A DNA stretch of 64,000 nt from Chromobotia macracanthus (Eukaryota; Chordata; Actinopteri; Cypriniformes; Botiidae): NCBI GenBank assembly GCA_036877525.1, contig JAZGTH010000066.1:213501-277500 (forward strand), given 5' to 3'. The position numbers and the translations under genes are program-made. The notes below the pieces were generated by a model. That model searched no databases. It was not told the origin of the DNA and was given only the letters and a program-made list of their open reading frames with translations. The stretch's first letter is position 1. Every line of letters begins with the position of its first letter. Of the stretch, positions 38,280-49,153 are shown piece by piece.

Positions 38280-39093
38280 ATTCCTTTGGAAATAAAAACA
38301 CTGTCAGAACAATCTCCAGTAAAACAAACACAAAGGGTTAAAAACATGACAATCTGTTTCCACCACATGTAAACATGCGTTTAAACACGCAGAAGGCATG
38401 CTGCCTCTCTCACACAAACACACCAGCACCATCCAGATTAAGGCCTCATGACTCAAGAGTTCCAGCACATTAAAGTCTAAATTACAGACAGTGGCTTTTA
38501 TGTTTTTAAAAAAAAAAAAAAAAACTGGTTACAGGCACATTTTAGTCTTCAAATAAAAGAAATCAACTGACATGGAAGAGTTTTAGGACATCAGCACTCG
38601 GCTAGTGATTCCCTATAAAATAGAATTAGACTTTATATAAATCTTATATAAAATATGTCAGGAAAACAAACCAAAAAAATATTAAGAATAGGTCGACAAA
38701 AGAGCAGCCTATTAAAAAAATCTCAGATGGAACTGCTTAACATTCGTTGATTAAAATGCTTGTCCTTTTTCAAAACCCAAAGAACGAGAAAAGAAAAGTC
38801 TTTACCAAATAATGTCTGTTTCCATCAGTACCAACATCCTCTGATAAAGCTGGAAACTTCATTCTAAAGTGACAGTATCTCCAAACACAGTGGTTGGATC
38901 TTATAGATCTCCCACTTGAGTTGATCAGTAAATTATAAACATTAAGAATGTGCATAAAAATATCTGTGCTGAGTATGTAAACAGTAAAGGTCCTGAACTA
39001 AAGACACGTGATGTCATTCAGAAGTCCTCAGCACCATTTTACAGGTTATTAACCCTAAAACACACGATCAGCCAAATCAAAAACAAGCAGAGG

Positions 39094-41522
39094 TCAGTGA
39101 AACTCCACAAACTCCTCCAGGCTTTTAGGGATCTGATCACGATACAGGATCTGATGTTGGCGAACAGCACGAGCGGCCAGACACTTCAGACTCATCTTCA
39201 TCTGAGTCTTCAGCAGGATCTCAGAAACACCTGTAGTGCTCTTGTCAAGTGGAGTTTTTTTCTGCTTGTTGGTCATGTCTGTGTGAGCGCCCGCTTCCAC
39301 GAGACTGATGATGATAGCGTGGAGGGTGAGGAAGTCACTGATTGGACGGTTGTATTGCACTATAAGGTGTAGCGGGCTGTTTCCTTCATGGTCCACAGCA
39401 TTAACTTGCGCACCACAGTCTATCAACAGCTTGGTCACTTGTGAGTTGGGGAAGCTGCACACATCGTTGGTGTGGAAGTCGTCCACAGGTGTGCTAGAGC
39501 TGGCTGCCAGATGCAGAAGTGATGACCCCTCTCTGGACCGCGGGTCCAGTCGAATAAGGTCATAAATCTGTTTGTTAATGCGAGCTTTTTCCTCCTCGCT
39601 ACACTGGGTTTTCGTGGAGATGCACACCAGGTAAAGGAAGGTGAACACATTAGACTCATAGTTGTCAGTAGCTGCCGTCAACTCTGTGTCTGTGGCGCTC
39701 TGCACGCGTGTCATGCTGCGACGGATCTCCAGGACGCTGGCGCACAAAACCTGTTCTACATCTGCCGCTTGGACTGGCTCCTTTAAGTGCACCATCTGCG
39801 AGAAGACTTGTGCAAATCTCAAGAGGTCTTTATGCGTGTTGCGGTTTCCCTGTTGACGCAGGTGCAAGGCGTGCAGCCACAGCTTGATGCACTGCTCAAA
39901 ATCCATACTGTCGGCATAGACTGCTCCACGGTATATTATGGGATGTGAAACATCTATGTTGTCGGCACCCAGAATTCTTTCCCGGATCATCAGACCTTCC
40001 ATGTGTAACGCATCCCGGTCGTGTCTGATGATCTCCAATTCCTGCATAGTTCGGCACTCTGCCCGTCCTCCATACGCCCCCACAGCTGGTGGTAGCTCTT
40101 TGGAGATGACCCTCTCGGGGTCCCGGTATCGCTCCAGCATGGCCAGGTACAGGTAGTGGTAGGTCTTCAGAATGTCATAATTCTCCCGGTCATTGGCGAA
40201 CGACGCACCGAGCAGTTCTAAAGCCTCTATGCGGCTGTGCACGTCACAGTCTGTGTGGGATAGCAGCAGCTCAACAACATCCGCCTTGCAGCTCTCCGCT
40301 GCGACTTTAAGGGGTGTCATGCCATGACCATTAACCACCATTGCTGCCTGACACCTTACGAGCTCCCTAACAATGTCCAGATGTCCGGCCTCGGCACCGA
40401 AGTGCAGCGCGGTGGCGCCACAGTGAGCTTTAGCGTTGGGATCCGCACCCTGTTGCAGTAAGTAATGAACCACGTCGCTGTGACCCTTGTAGGCAGCGAT
40501 CATCAAGCAGGTGTTGTCATACTTATTGGCAATGCTAATGTCTGCGTTGTGCTCCACGAGGTAACATACGATGTCCAGCCGGCCGTCAAAGCATGCGGCC
40601 CTGAGGGGGGTGGAGTTTGTGAGGGTGGTGTGGTTCACGTTAGCATTGTGAGAGACGAGCAGACGCACCACCTCAAAATGGCCAGCACCAGCAGCACACC
40701 ACAGAGCAGTCGCTCCATCAATGATGTACCTGGAAGAGAGAGATTCATCAATAACACATGGTTTCTGAAGATCCAGGCCTGTGTGGTGGAAGGTACATGA
40801 ACTAGCAGAGATTACTGAACCGTTTATACTGTAGTAGATATGTGTGTGCTGCTATCAGCATTTACACATGACAACAATGAGGAAACAGAGTACAGTAAAA
40901 AATACAGAGCACACCAAGTCCCAAACACACAGAGGAACATTATGTTTGCTAGTCTCAATACAAAATGGACATCAGTTGTTTACTAAAGCAAGTTTAGTTG
41001 TTTATTGAAATGGTTATCAAGCTACATTATCAATGATGATGTTTACAGGTGTGTTTAAAATCACTCACCATGATTTAAATTTACGCATATCATCCAGCTC
41101 TAGGTGACAGTAATCATTAATATAAGAAAATAACAAAGCAAGAAAGATCAATAATGTAAATGACCTGATATCTCTATAGAAATAATCAAGTCAGGTAATG
41201 CAGAACAGAAATGAAACAGCCACATCAGTGTCCCTCCCAGAACTCACCCGTCAAACCTGACAGTGCCCGTCTGTTCTGTGTCCACCCTGTAATGATCCAG
41301 CAGCAGTCGGACCACCTTGTCGTGTCCGTTGCGAGCAGCAATAATGAGAGGTGTGGATCTCTGTCCGGCCACCTGGGTCACATACTCCAGCAGGTACCGG
41401 GTCTGGACGGTGGAGTGGTTCAACAGGAGAGCAGCCAGGGTCAGGACTCTCCCTTCACTGGCTGCTTTGTGCACATATCGAGCCAGGGACTCCAACCGGG
41501 CCAGAGCCGGAACCTCCGCCAT
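39094..41522 (-). CDS. fem1b: FEM1B: substrate receptor of CUL2 ubiquitin ligase (two coding exons, complete)
   Basis: Coding exon 1 is 41522-41248 and exon 2 is 40729-39094. The join restores ...VRFDG|YIIDGATALWC, a 518-bp GT-AG intron, and gives 636 residues (human FEM1B 627). N-terminal ankyrin repeats run from about residue 10 to 255 (STPLIIAARNGH, NSTPLRAACFDGRLDIV, DNTCLMIAAYKGH, GATALHFGAEAGH, GMTPLKVAAESCKADVVELL). A TPR-like middle part contains IIYRGAVYADSMDFEQCIKLWLHAL, and two further ankyrin repeats and a VHL-box-like end follow. The family reads C-terminal degrons for CUL2-ElonginB/C. Human Cys186 and His218, linked to FNIP1 recognition and reductive-stress sensing, correspond to Cys195 and His227 here. 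The nine extra residues at the start (MAEVPALAR) have no human counterpart; there is no later in-frame ATG near the human start. The gene faces itga11 tail to tail, as on human 15q23. Confidence 0.96.
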
Positions 41523-42260
41523 CTGTGCAAGATTCGCCCGCGGATGTCAAAGCAGCTCAGCCCGCCTCCCATTAAAACCCCCCCGCCTGAGTTCCGCAGC
41601 TTATATGTGAAACACGCGATTTTCCGAATGTCTGACAGCCATTTTTAATGTATCGCTACGTAATGAAACAATATGGCTGGATCTTCTAATATGAAAACAC
41701 TTTACGTCTGATTCTGACACAATTTATATGATCAGACATGAAGCGGAAATATTTTAAATGTAACTTAACGCCATTACTATTATTAAGTGAAATGGCTTTT
41801 ATTACAGTATGTTATAGTTTAATAGCAATATCGACAGTAATAATCTAATATTTTAATTTAATAATATTTTAATACGTCTTAGGGGTATTAATATGCTGTA
41901 GTCTTCTAATGCCTGTTATGCGATCAAATTCACTGAGTCTGAATTCAGATGCACTTCAGTAAGGTCGAGGTTTCTCGTCCAGTTCTTCACTTTTGCTCCT
42001 TGTGCTAATGTCTTCCGCTTATTTAAACGCGATAAATCCAGATTTCGCTAATAAATCCCAAACAATATCAAATTTGGGTTCAGTCAGTTCGTTTCTTTTC
42101 ACCTCTGCCAGTGCGACGCTCAGAATTGACGTCACTGAACAGAGGAAGTGCGTCATGGAGACTTCCTGTCTGGTCTTGTACAAAATAAAAGTCTTTCCCT
42201 CGGTCAGAGGAGGAGGTTTCTCTGCTCTGTGTACGTGTATGTGAAACATTGGGAGGTAAA
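41523..42260 (-). promoter_or_regulatory. fem1b: fem1b upstream region with CRE and ETS motifs
   Basis: A perfect CRE octamer TGACGTCA lies at 42127-42134. Within the next 40 bp are two ETS cores (GAGGAAGTG and ACTTCCTG) and another CRE half site (GCGTCATGG). The segment is about 600 bp before the fem1b start codon and has more CpG than its surroundings. CRE plus ETS combinations are typical of housekeeping promoters, in keeping with a broadly expressed gene. The transcription start itself is not determined, and the motifs could also serve an unseen transcript on the + strand. Confidence 0.4.
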
Positions 42261-44344
42261 CAACAACAGCGCCTTTCTTTATCTAAATAAATCAGAGCTT
42301 AGTTTTAGGAGAAGGCGGTTTCTGTGCCTTATGTAATGTCTTACTGGAATAGTTTCGTAAGTGATACTCCCTGGAAGAAATGTGCACTTCACCTCCCACA
42401 TAATTACGAACAAAGTAAAAGAAATGACTTACACAGATAAGTGCTTTCTTAACACGAATTGTTATTTTTGTTAGAGAAACTCGAGGCCTGTTTCCATGTA
42501 TTTCGTAATTGTGCTCATACAGTGACGTTTGGGTTCTTGCTCTGTCAGGCTGGAAGAGTCTGTCTGCGTCCCGATCTCTCTCATGTACCTTGTTGTTGTG
42601 CAGTGCACACTTCACTTTAAACATGAGCTGGACAGTTAGTCTCTAGGTCTTTTTATAAAATTCTTAAATCATTTGCATGTAAACGAACATTAATTCAGGC
42701 TAAATGTAGACTAGCATTTCTAAAACAGTGCATACCTTTTCCTCGACTAGTCACAATCGAAGCGTTAGGAAATGGCTGGATGACAAATCACTGCCAGTCC
42801 TAAGAGGTCCTTTAGGACGTTTAAAAAACATTGTCTGCATTTCACTCTAGAAAATGATTTCACCATTAAAATGACCATCAGTAGAATATGTTACAGAGTC
42901 GATTATTAAGAGCAATTGAATAATAATTTCATGTTTCATGGCTGTTTAAAAATAGAATTTCTTCTGAAACGTAAATAAAATTATTTACCAGCAAAACTCT
43001 GCGATCTTCTTGTGATGGAAATAAGTGAATGTGTAAAAATGCTTCATGTCTGAGTGTGTGTCTGCTGAAATTGATCCTGTCTTAAGTGTAAAGAACTGCA
43101 CTGCTGAAAGTTTGAGTGCCACTGTCATTACAGCCTGCAAAATAATGAAACAGGAAAATCAAGCAGTTTAAATTCCCCAGTATTTCCAGATGTTTCATCA
43201 CTGTGGAGCATCGAATAGTGTGAAGATTTGTATCCAGTCTAATGTTCTACAAAATACTTTAAATACTTCCAAACTCATCTGCATTATATTTTATTTTGAG
43301 GTTTAAAAAACTCAATAAAATTAGTTTATTTCAACACAATCTTCAAAATCAAAATATATCACAATCATATTTTACAGGAAGCTGGATGTCTGACAGTGCA
43401 GGAACTTAACAAGATGCAAGATGAAACAAAGACAAGATGGTGCACAAGGAGAGAGAGATATTTTTTTCAGTAATGCTGCTCTCCTGTCTGTCTGATATTT
43501 AAAGATCTAAAAACAGAAACTTCGGTCTTTGTGAAGGTAAATACAGGTCACATTTCATCCAAAAAGAACACTGGAAATTATTTTTGGTCTAATGATTGTT
43601 ACATTGTGTTTAATTAAGAACATTTTCACATTAAATTACTGGACTGCATTCAGATGTTTTTAATTTGAATGATGATTCTCATTTTTTTATAAATAAAATC
43701 AGCATAAAGCAATGACATCACACTGCAACACAATCTTAATGGTCTTCCAAAATGCTTCATTTATCTTGAGAAAAATATAATTTCTTATTATTTATTCTTT
43801 GAATCTAAGTCTGAAATAATCTACCTACATAAAATGTTTACCTAAACATTTTATGTTATGCTGGTTGACAGTCTCCTCACATCCTGATAGCAATCACCAG
43901 GTAAAGTGCTCTAAATATATTTATACAAATGTTTTTCTTCTGTGGAAGGTGCAGGACCATAAAACGTTTGTCCAACTATTCGTTCCAAATGCTTTAAAAG
44001 TTTGTGCTCTCAAAGCTAGGTTGCTATTGAAATATAGTAAATAAAGTTTATCTAAATTGAAAAAATGCAGAAAGTTTTGTGTTAGGGTTAGAATGTGGGT
44101 TAGGCTAAGGTTATATTGTTTATAACTAGTTGTGTATAGAAAGAGTAGAAGTTGATGTCTCCATTTAGATAAGTAAATGTGTTGTTAATTGCATAAATGT
44201 AATGTAAATAATCTAAGACCTCAGGGAACACTGCAGATGATATTAGCAATTTCCTGCTGCTCCTCTTTCGGCCACCAGGTGGCACGGATCGCTCACCTGT
44301 TCATGTAATGTGAGGCGGCCATGTCCAGCAGTTTTTTATTTTTT
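42261..44344. other. Intergenic, AT-rich, no gene recognised
   Basis: Only short unsupported open frames are present. Around 44036-44170 is a diverged dispersed repeat ('gtgggttaggctaaggttat' followed by 'attgtt') with a sister copy at 53880-54060. Confidence 0.5.
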
Positions 44345-44590
44345 AAAGGTTGTGATGGTCTCAGTGGATCAGGTGGAGACTGGGAGTTCATTCCACCACA
44401 AAGGAACAGAATAGATAAAAGTCTTACAGATTTGGTACCTCGTTGTGTGGGAACAATCAGACGTCACTCATTGACTGACCATAGCTGGCGGGGGGGACAT
44501 ATGTCTGGAGGAGTGAGTTGAGGTAAGAGGGAGAGGATCCGGTTACTGTCCTAAAAGCAAGCGTAAGAGATTTAAATGTGAGGTGGCTCA
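44345..44590. repeat. Dispersed repeat abutting a LINE remnant
   Basis: It is related to 11690-11870 (shared 'gatcaggtggag', 'ttccacca.aaaggaacagaata', 'caatcagacg.cactcatt'). It directly adjoins the reverse-transcriptase remnant at 44598 and may belong to the same element. Confidence 0.55.
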
Positions 44591-44597
44591 CGGGAGG

Positions 44598-45107
44598 CTA
44601 CAGGTAGCCATTGACATTGGCGGTTTTTGGTGGATTGAAGACCAGACGTGCTGCAGCATTCTGGATCATTTGCAGGGGTTTGGTTGCATTGGCTGGAAGG
44701 CCAGCCAGAAGGGCATTGCAGTAGTCCAGGCTTGATATTATAAGTGCTTGGACTAGGAGCTGCGTTGCATGCTCGGACAGGAAGGGTCTGATTTTCCTGA
44801 TGTTGTAAAGCACATACCTGCAGGACTGAGAGATTATTGCAACGTGTGGAGTGAATTTCAGCTGGTCATTAAACACCACCCCAAGGTTTCTAATGGACCG
44901 AGTGGGTGTAAGAGTGGATGATCAAAGTTCAGCTGTGAAGTTGTGTTCTAATGATGGGTTGGCCGGTATTATCAGAAGTTCTGTCTTGCTGAGGTTGAGC
45001 TGGAGGTGCCATTTTTTCATCCAGGCTGAGATGTCTAGGAGGCAGGCGGAGATCTGGGCAGCAGTGGTGGGGTTGTCGGGCTGAAATGAATAATGAAGCT
45101 GTGTATC
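44598..45107 (-). mobile_element. L2/CR1-type LINE reverse transcriptase remnant (truncated, with stops)
   Basis: Read on the - strand from 45107, one frame gives DDTQLHYSFQPDNPTTAAQ, then ISACLLDISAWM.KWHLQLNLSKTELL, a stop, then RNLGVVFND, CRYVLYNIRKIRPFL, SLDYCNALLAGLP and LQMIQNAAARLVFN. These are signature stretches of the palm/thumb region of fish L2/CR1-clade non-LTR retrotransposons. The catalytic YADD motif is broken: its DD is present but the preceding codons read His-stop. At least two in-frame stops and loss of the 5' part show that the element is dead. It is the only clear transposable-element protein in the window. Confidence 0.88.
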
Positions 45108-46077
45108 ATCTCAATGACACACTATATATGACACATATTTGATATTGAAATAATAATGAGACGGCTTCAAGAACACATTCCATATTGTCTCTATAGAAAA
45201 GAGGAATTTCAATGGTATCTTTATAATGTCTCAATTGTTTCTCCTGGACAGCTGAGAATAAATGGGGAGTGAATGGAGACTTTAGCTTTTCTCTTTCTGA
45301 TAAACTGCTGTCATGTGCAGCAACCATCTGAAGAGGATCTTGCTAAGCAGGTTATTGCAGACATGTTCATCATTTGATGACAGATGTGACGGAAACTCTT
45401 CTTCCCCCTTGACCCCTGAAGTTTGTTACCACCAGGCACAGTAACACAAGAATACACATGCAGTATCTGAAGAAGAGTGCAAGCTTGCACCGGTTGACAA
45501 TGTATGTCTGATTTATTATTATGTCATTTTGTTTAGTGATAACCATTAAATGGCCCCCCTTTAAATATCAAGACAAATAACCTGTGAGGGCAGTTGACCC
45601 CTTACAAATATAGATACACGCGTGCTTTACATGTGTGTGTCATTGAGGAGTTGACATGGAAGTTTTAACTGTTTTCTGTCATTTTCTCTTGTGCAGCTGA
45701 ACCGTGTGTTTGAGGATGGTTAGGTTTACTAGATCATAAAGGTGTTTTATCTAGTAACTCCTTTTCTGGTGTTTTGTAGCGCGACCTCAAGCTCCTGTCA
45801 AGATAAAGATATGAAAATCAAAGAGCAGTTGCCTTCGCTTTATGACTGTATAAGACACAATAATAAAACGCTTGTTTTACACTTTAACTCGGTGCCAAAA
45901 CCTGAGTTGCTTAGGTAAGTGTCATAAGTGCTGTTCTGACAGACTGTTTGAAGGGTAGAAAATATTATTATGATAATGGCTCATATTGGCCACATTCTAA
46001 ACCTACATTTCACAAGTCCCAGAATGCACTGGGACAAGGTCTAAAAAACATCCTTCCCAGCACAGAACTGGAACCAC

Positions 46078-46157
46078 ACTTATGAGCTTCCATGTTCTGT
46101 ATGAGCTTCCATCTTCCATGTTCAGCAGAACATGGAAGCTCATGGGGATAGAAGCTC
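46078..46157. repeat. Filler of direct and inverted micro-repeats at the left junction of the 859-bp insert
   Basis: A 23-bp sequence at 46078-46100 recurs exactly at 47027-47049, on the other side of the duplicate. Between 46101 and 46157 come a partial second copy ('atgagcttccat'), a piece 'cttccatgttc', an inverted copy ('cagaacatggaagctcat') and a doubled 'atggggatag' separated by 'aagctc'. The pattern looks like template switching at a break. Confidence 0.85.
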
Positions 46158-47016
46158 ATGGGGATAGAATTTTTCTTATGGTGTACCAGAAAATTGTACT
46201 GAGTGAAAAATTGTATTCTTCATTATGAAATATCTCTGCGTATAAACACAGACTCATGTCTTTCCCTTCATACAAAACCAAAATTCTGCATTTCAGGAAA
46301 GCGTCTGTTGAGAGAATGAGAATGATGAGGACAGTCTGCTTATTTCTCCTGTGGTTTATGTTGAATATGTCCATCTCTCTTCCTCTCTCTCTGTTGTTAT
46401 TGTTTGGAGTGATGTTTCTGTCCTTGTCTTTATGTGTTCTGGTTCTGGGTGCAGACTCAAGGTCATGCAGCAGTCTGTGACGGTACCAGAACCAGCAGAG
46501 ATCTTGAATGAGTATCTGTCTGTCTTTCTTTCTACTTTTCTTATTGGTCGAGACTGAATCAATGGAAGATGTTTTTTCTGCCAGGAGAGTCAACTGTATG
46601 CTTGAACAATGAGACTGTTGTAACATAAACATCATTTAATGGCCCACTTACCTGTCAAACTATGTATTTGAACATACATGCAACCTAGAGGAGATGTGTC
46701 TTTGGAGCACTCTGAAGGGAGATGTCTCCATTTTTGCCTTCTCATTGCTGTTTAGGAGAAACAGCTGAGATATTACAGAGATTTTGTTTATTGTTTCTCT
46801 TTCATGGCAGAATCTTATGTTTTGATGTGTATCTGAACAATTGTAAACTCTTTCTTTAGAAGAGCATTTATGCCCGGGTCAGATGGTTTTTAGCAATTAC
46901 CAGAAAAACCTTCACTGAGTAATTATCTGCTGTTGTCTGTCTCATTTCTCGCGTCATTCTCTGCAGCTGACTGATGTTAATGAGGCAGAGCAGATCTTCT
47001 GTCATATATCAAGTTT
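46158..47016. repeat. 859-bp duplicated segment, copy 1 (likely the inserted copy)
   Basis: It matches 48295-49153 without any gap at a fixed offset of 2137 bp; I count three substitutions (46354, one at 46380-46381, and 46520). It is bracketed by a perfect 23-bp direct repeat, while copy 2 is not, so copy 1 looks like the insertion. The unit has no inverted termini or poly(A) and no recognisable coding sequence. A - strand frame of 159 codons exists within it. Confidence 0.95.
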
Positions 47017-48294
47017 TTTTTGTAGAACTTATGAGCTTCCATGTTCTGTTAGCATGCTGTCTTAGACGGCAGTTGTCTATGTAGACAGTAGACACAAGAG
47101 AGTTTGTAACAGAAACCTCTGTCCTTCGGTTTTCTAAATGCAATAAAATCAGTTGCGTGTTTGTGCGTGTGTACTCCTAGACAAGCTAATAATTCCTCCT
47201 GAGATCTCTCCACTTCCACACACTCGCCTAGAAGACATTCTGGGCTTTCGTTATTACTGTCTGGATTTACACAGAAGGACTGAAGAGCTGTAGATCTCTG
47301 ATGTTATAGGACACCAGCAGCTGCACCTTCTTGGGGGTCTTTTATGCAAACACTTAGCAACCACTTCAAACACCCTAGTAACCACATTGCAAATGCTTAA
47401 GCAATACTGAGACTTTTATTTCTAATTGTTTGTGTCCTTAAAAAGAAAATTGTTTAGACACTTTTAGACACAAATTGTTTAGACATCCATCTAAAGATTG
47501 TTTAGATGGATTGCAGAATGTAGCTGAAATGTTGGTGTTCTTGTAGTGTCTTCACAAACACACATGCACTAAGGTCAAGATTTTAAAATGCTGGTATTAT
47601 TATTGATCTGCAGAACCAAACAGAGCAACCCATTACACAGCGAGTCTGACCCCTCCACAGCTCTGCCCTGTATTGATTGGTTAAATCCAGTGACTGACCG
47701 GTGATTCCTGGTGTTTAATCAGTGTCCCCGGGCTGACCCCTAACACTATCGTCCCGAACCCCCCCCGGCCAGAGGTCAGAGCTTAGCAGAAATATTGAAA
47801 ACCAATCACAGCCGTCCCTGAGGCAATTTGTCCGGGTCAGAAGGGCGTGGACCGTGCATCACTGATTCACCATCTGCTTGCCAGAGTTCTCTGAGGAGAT
47901 GTGCTTTCTTTATCCAGCATCCTGCTCTGGTTCTCTCAGGTCAGGAGCTGATAAAGGTGTTGTAGCTCTGAGGTTCAGTTTATTCTGTGAGCTTTGTGAT
48001 TTTCAGTGGGATGGATTTGGACCAGATTCATGCCTGGCTTTGCCGTCTGTGATCTGAGCTGTATGTCTGGTCTGGGCCATCAACAAGACTCTGTTGAGTC
48101 AACACAGAGCTTGAAATCACTCAGTTTTATTTGCTCTGGAGGTGGTTGTATTAGTGTTGCGTGGGGTTTCTAGGGTGCTGCCATATGGTTATTTGGGATA
48201 TTCTGGGTGGTTGCTGAGAAGTTGCTAATTACAAACTTGATTATCAGAGTTAAAAACAATTTGGAACAACCAGCAATTTGGAAATGAAACTTTG
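47017..48294. other. Spacer between the two 859-bp copies, with a GC-richer block
   Basis: It contains 'agcaaccac' type repeats at 47345-47405 and 48155-48235, and a GC-richer, low-repeat block at about 47640-47870. The latter includes 'cccggccagaggtcagagc' and two ATTGG/CCAAT-like sites ('gattggtt', 'aaccaatcac'). The block is a candidate regulatory element; no exon is recognised. Confidence 0.4.
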
Positions 48295-49153
48295 ATGGGG
48301 ATAGAATTTTTCTTATGGTGTACCAGAAAATTGTACTGAGTGAAAAATTGTATTCTTCATTATGAAATATCTCTGCGTATAAACACAGACTCATGTCTTT
48401 CCCTTCATACAAAACCAAAATTCTGCATTTCAGGAAAGCGTCTGTTGAGAGAATGAGAATGATGAGGACAGTCTGCTTATTTCTCCTGTGATTTATGTTG
48501 AATATGTCCATCTCTCTCCCTCTCTCTCTGTTGTTATTGTTTGGAGTGATGTTTCTGTCCTTGTCTTTATGTGTTCTGGTTCTGGGTGCAGACTCAAGGT
48601 CATGCAGCAGTCTGTGACGGTACCAGAACCAGCAGAGATCTTGAATGAGTATCTGTATGTCTTTCTTTCTACTTTTCTTATTGGTCGAGACTGAATCAAT
48701 GGAAGATGTTTTTTCTGCCAGGAGAGTCAACTGTATGCTTGAACAATGAGACTGTTGTAACATAAACATCATTTAATGGCCCACTTACCTGTCAAACTAT
48801 GTATTTGAACATACATGCAACCTAGAGGAGATGTGTCTTTGGAGCACTCTGAAGGGAGATGTCTCCATTTTTGCCTTCTCATTGCTGTTTAGGAGAAACA
48901 GCTGAGATATTACAGAGATTTTGTTTATTGTTTCTCTTTCATGGCAGAATCTTATGTTTTGATGTGTATCTGAACAATTGTAAACTCTTTCTTTAGAAGA
49001 GCATTTATGCCCGGGTCAGATGGTTTTTAGCAATTACCAGAAAAACCTTCACTGAGTAATTATCTGCTGTTGTCTGTCTCATTTCTCGCGTCATTCTCTG
49101 CAGCTGACTGATGTTAATGAGGCAGAGCAGATCTTCTGTCATATATCAAGTTT
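48295..49153. repeat. 859-bp duplicated segment, copy 2 (likely donor)
   Basis: It is the same sequence as copy 1 at 99.6% identity. Its boundaries show no direct repeat or filler, so it is more easily read as the resident locus. A - strand open frame runs 200 codons from 48772 to 48170, extending past the unit into the flank. It has no protein-family signature. Confidence 0.93.

Noticed and set aside
39308..40156. Several + strand frames opposite fem1b exon 2
   Set aside because: They are antisense shadows of a strongly conserved ankyrin/TPR coding exon.
46156..46635. A 159-codon - strand frame, extended to 200 codons in the second copy (48170-48772)
   Set aside because: Composition is ordinary for AT-rich DNA, there is no domain or splice context, and the two copies end differently outside the duplicated unit. 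Conservation between copies only reflects the recent duplication.
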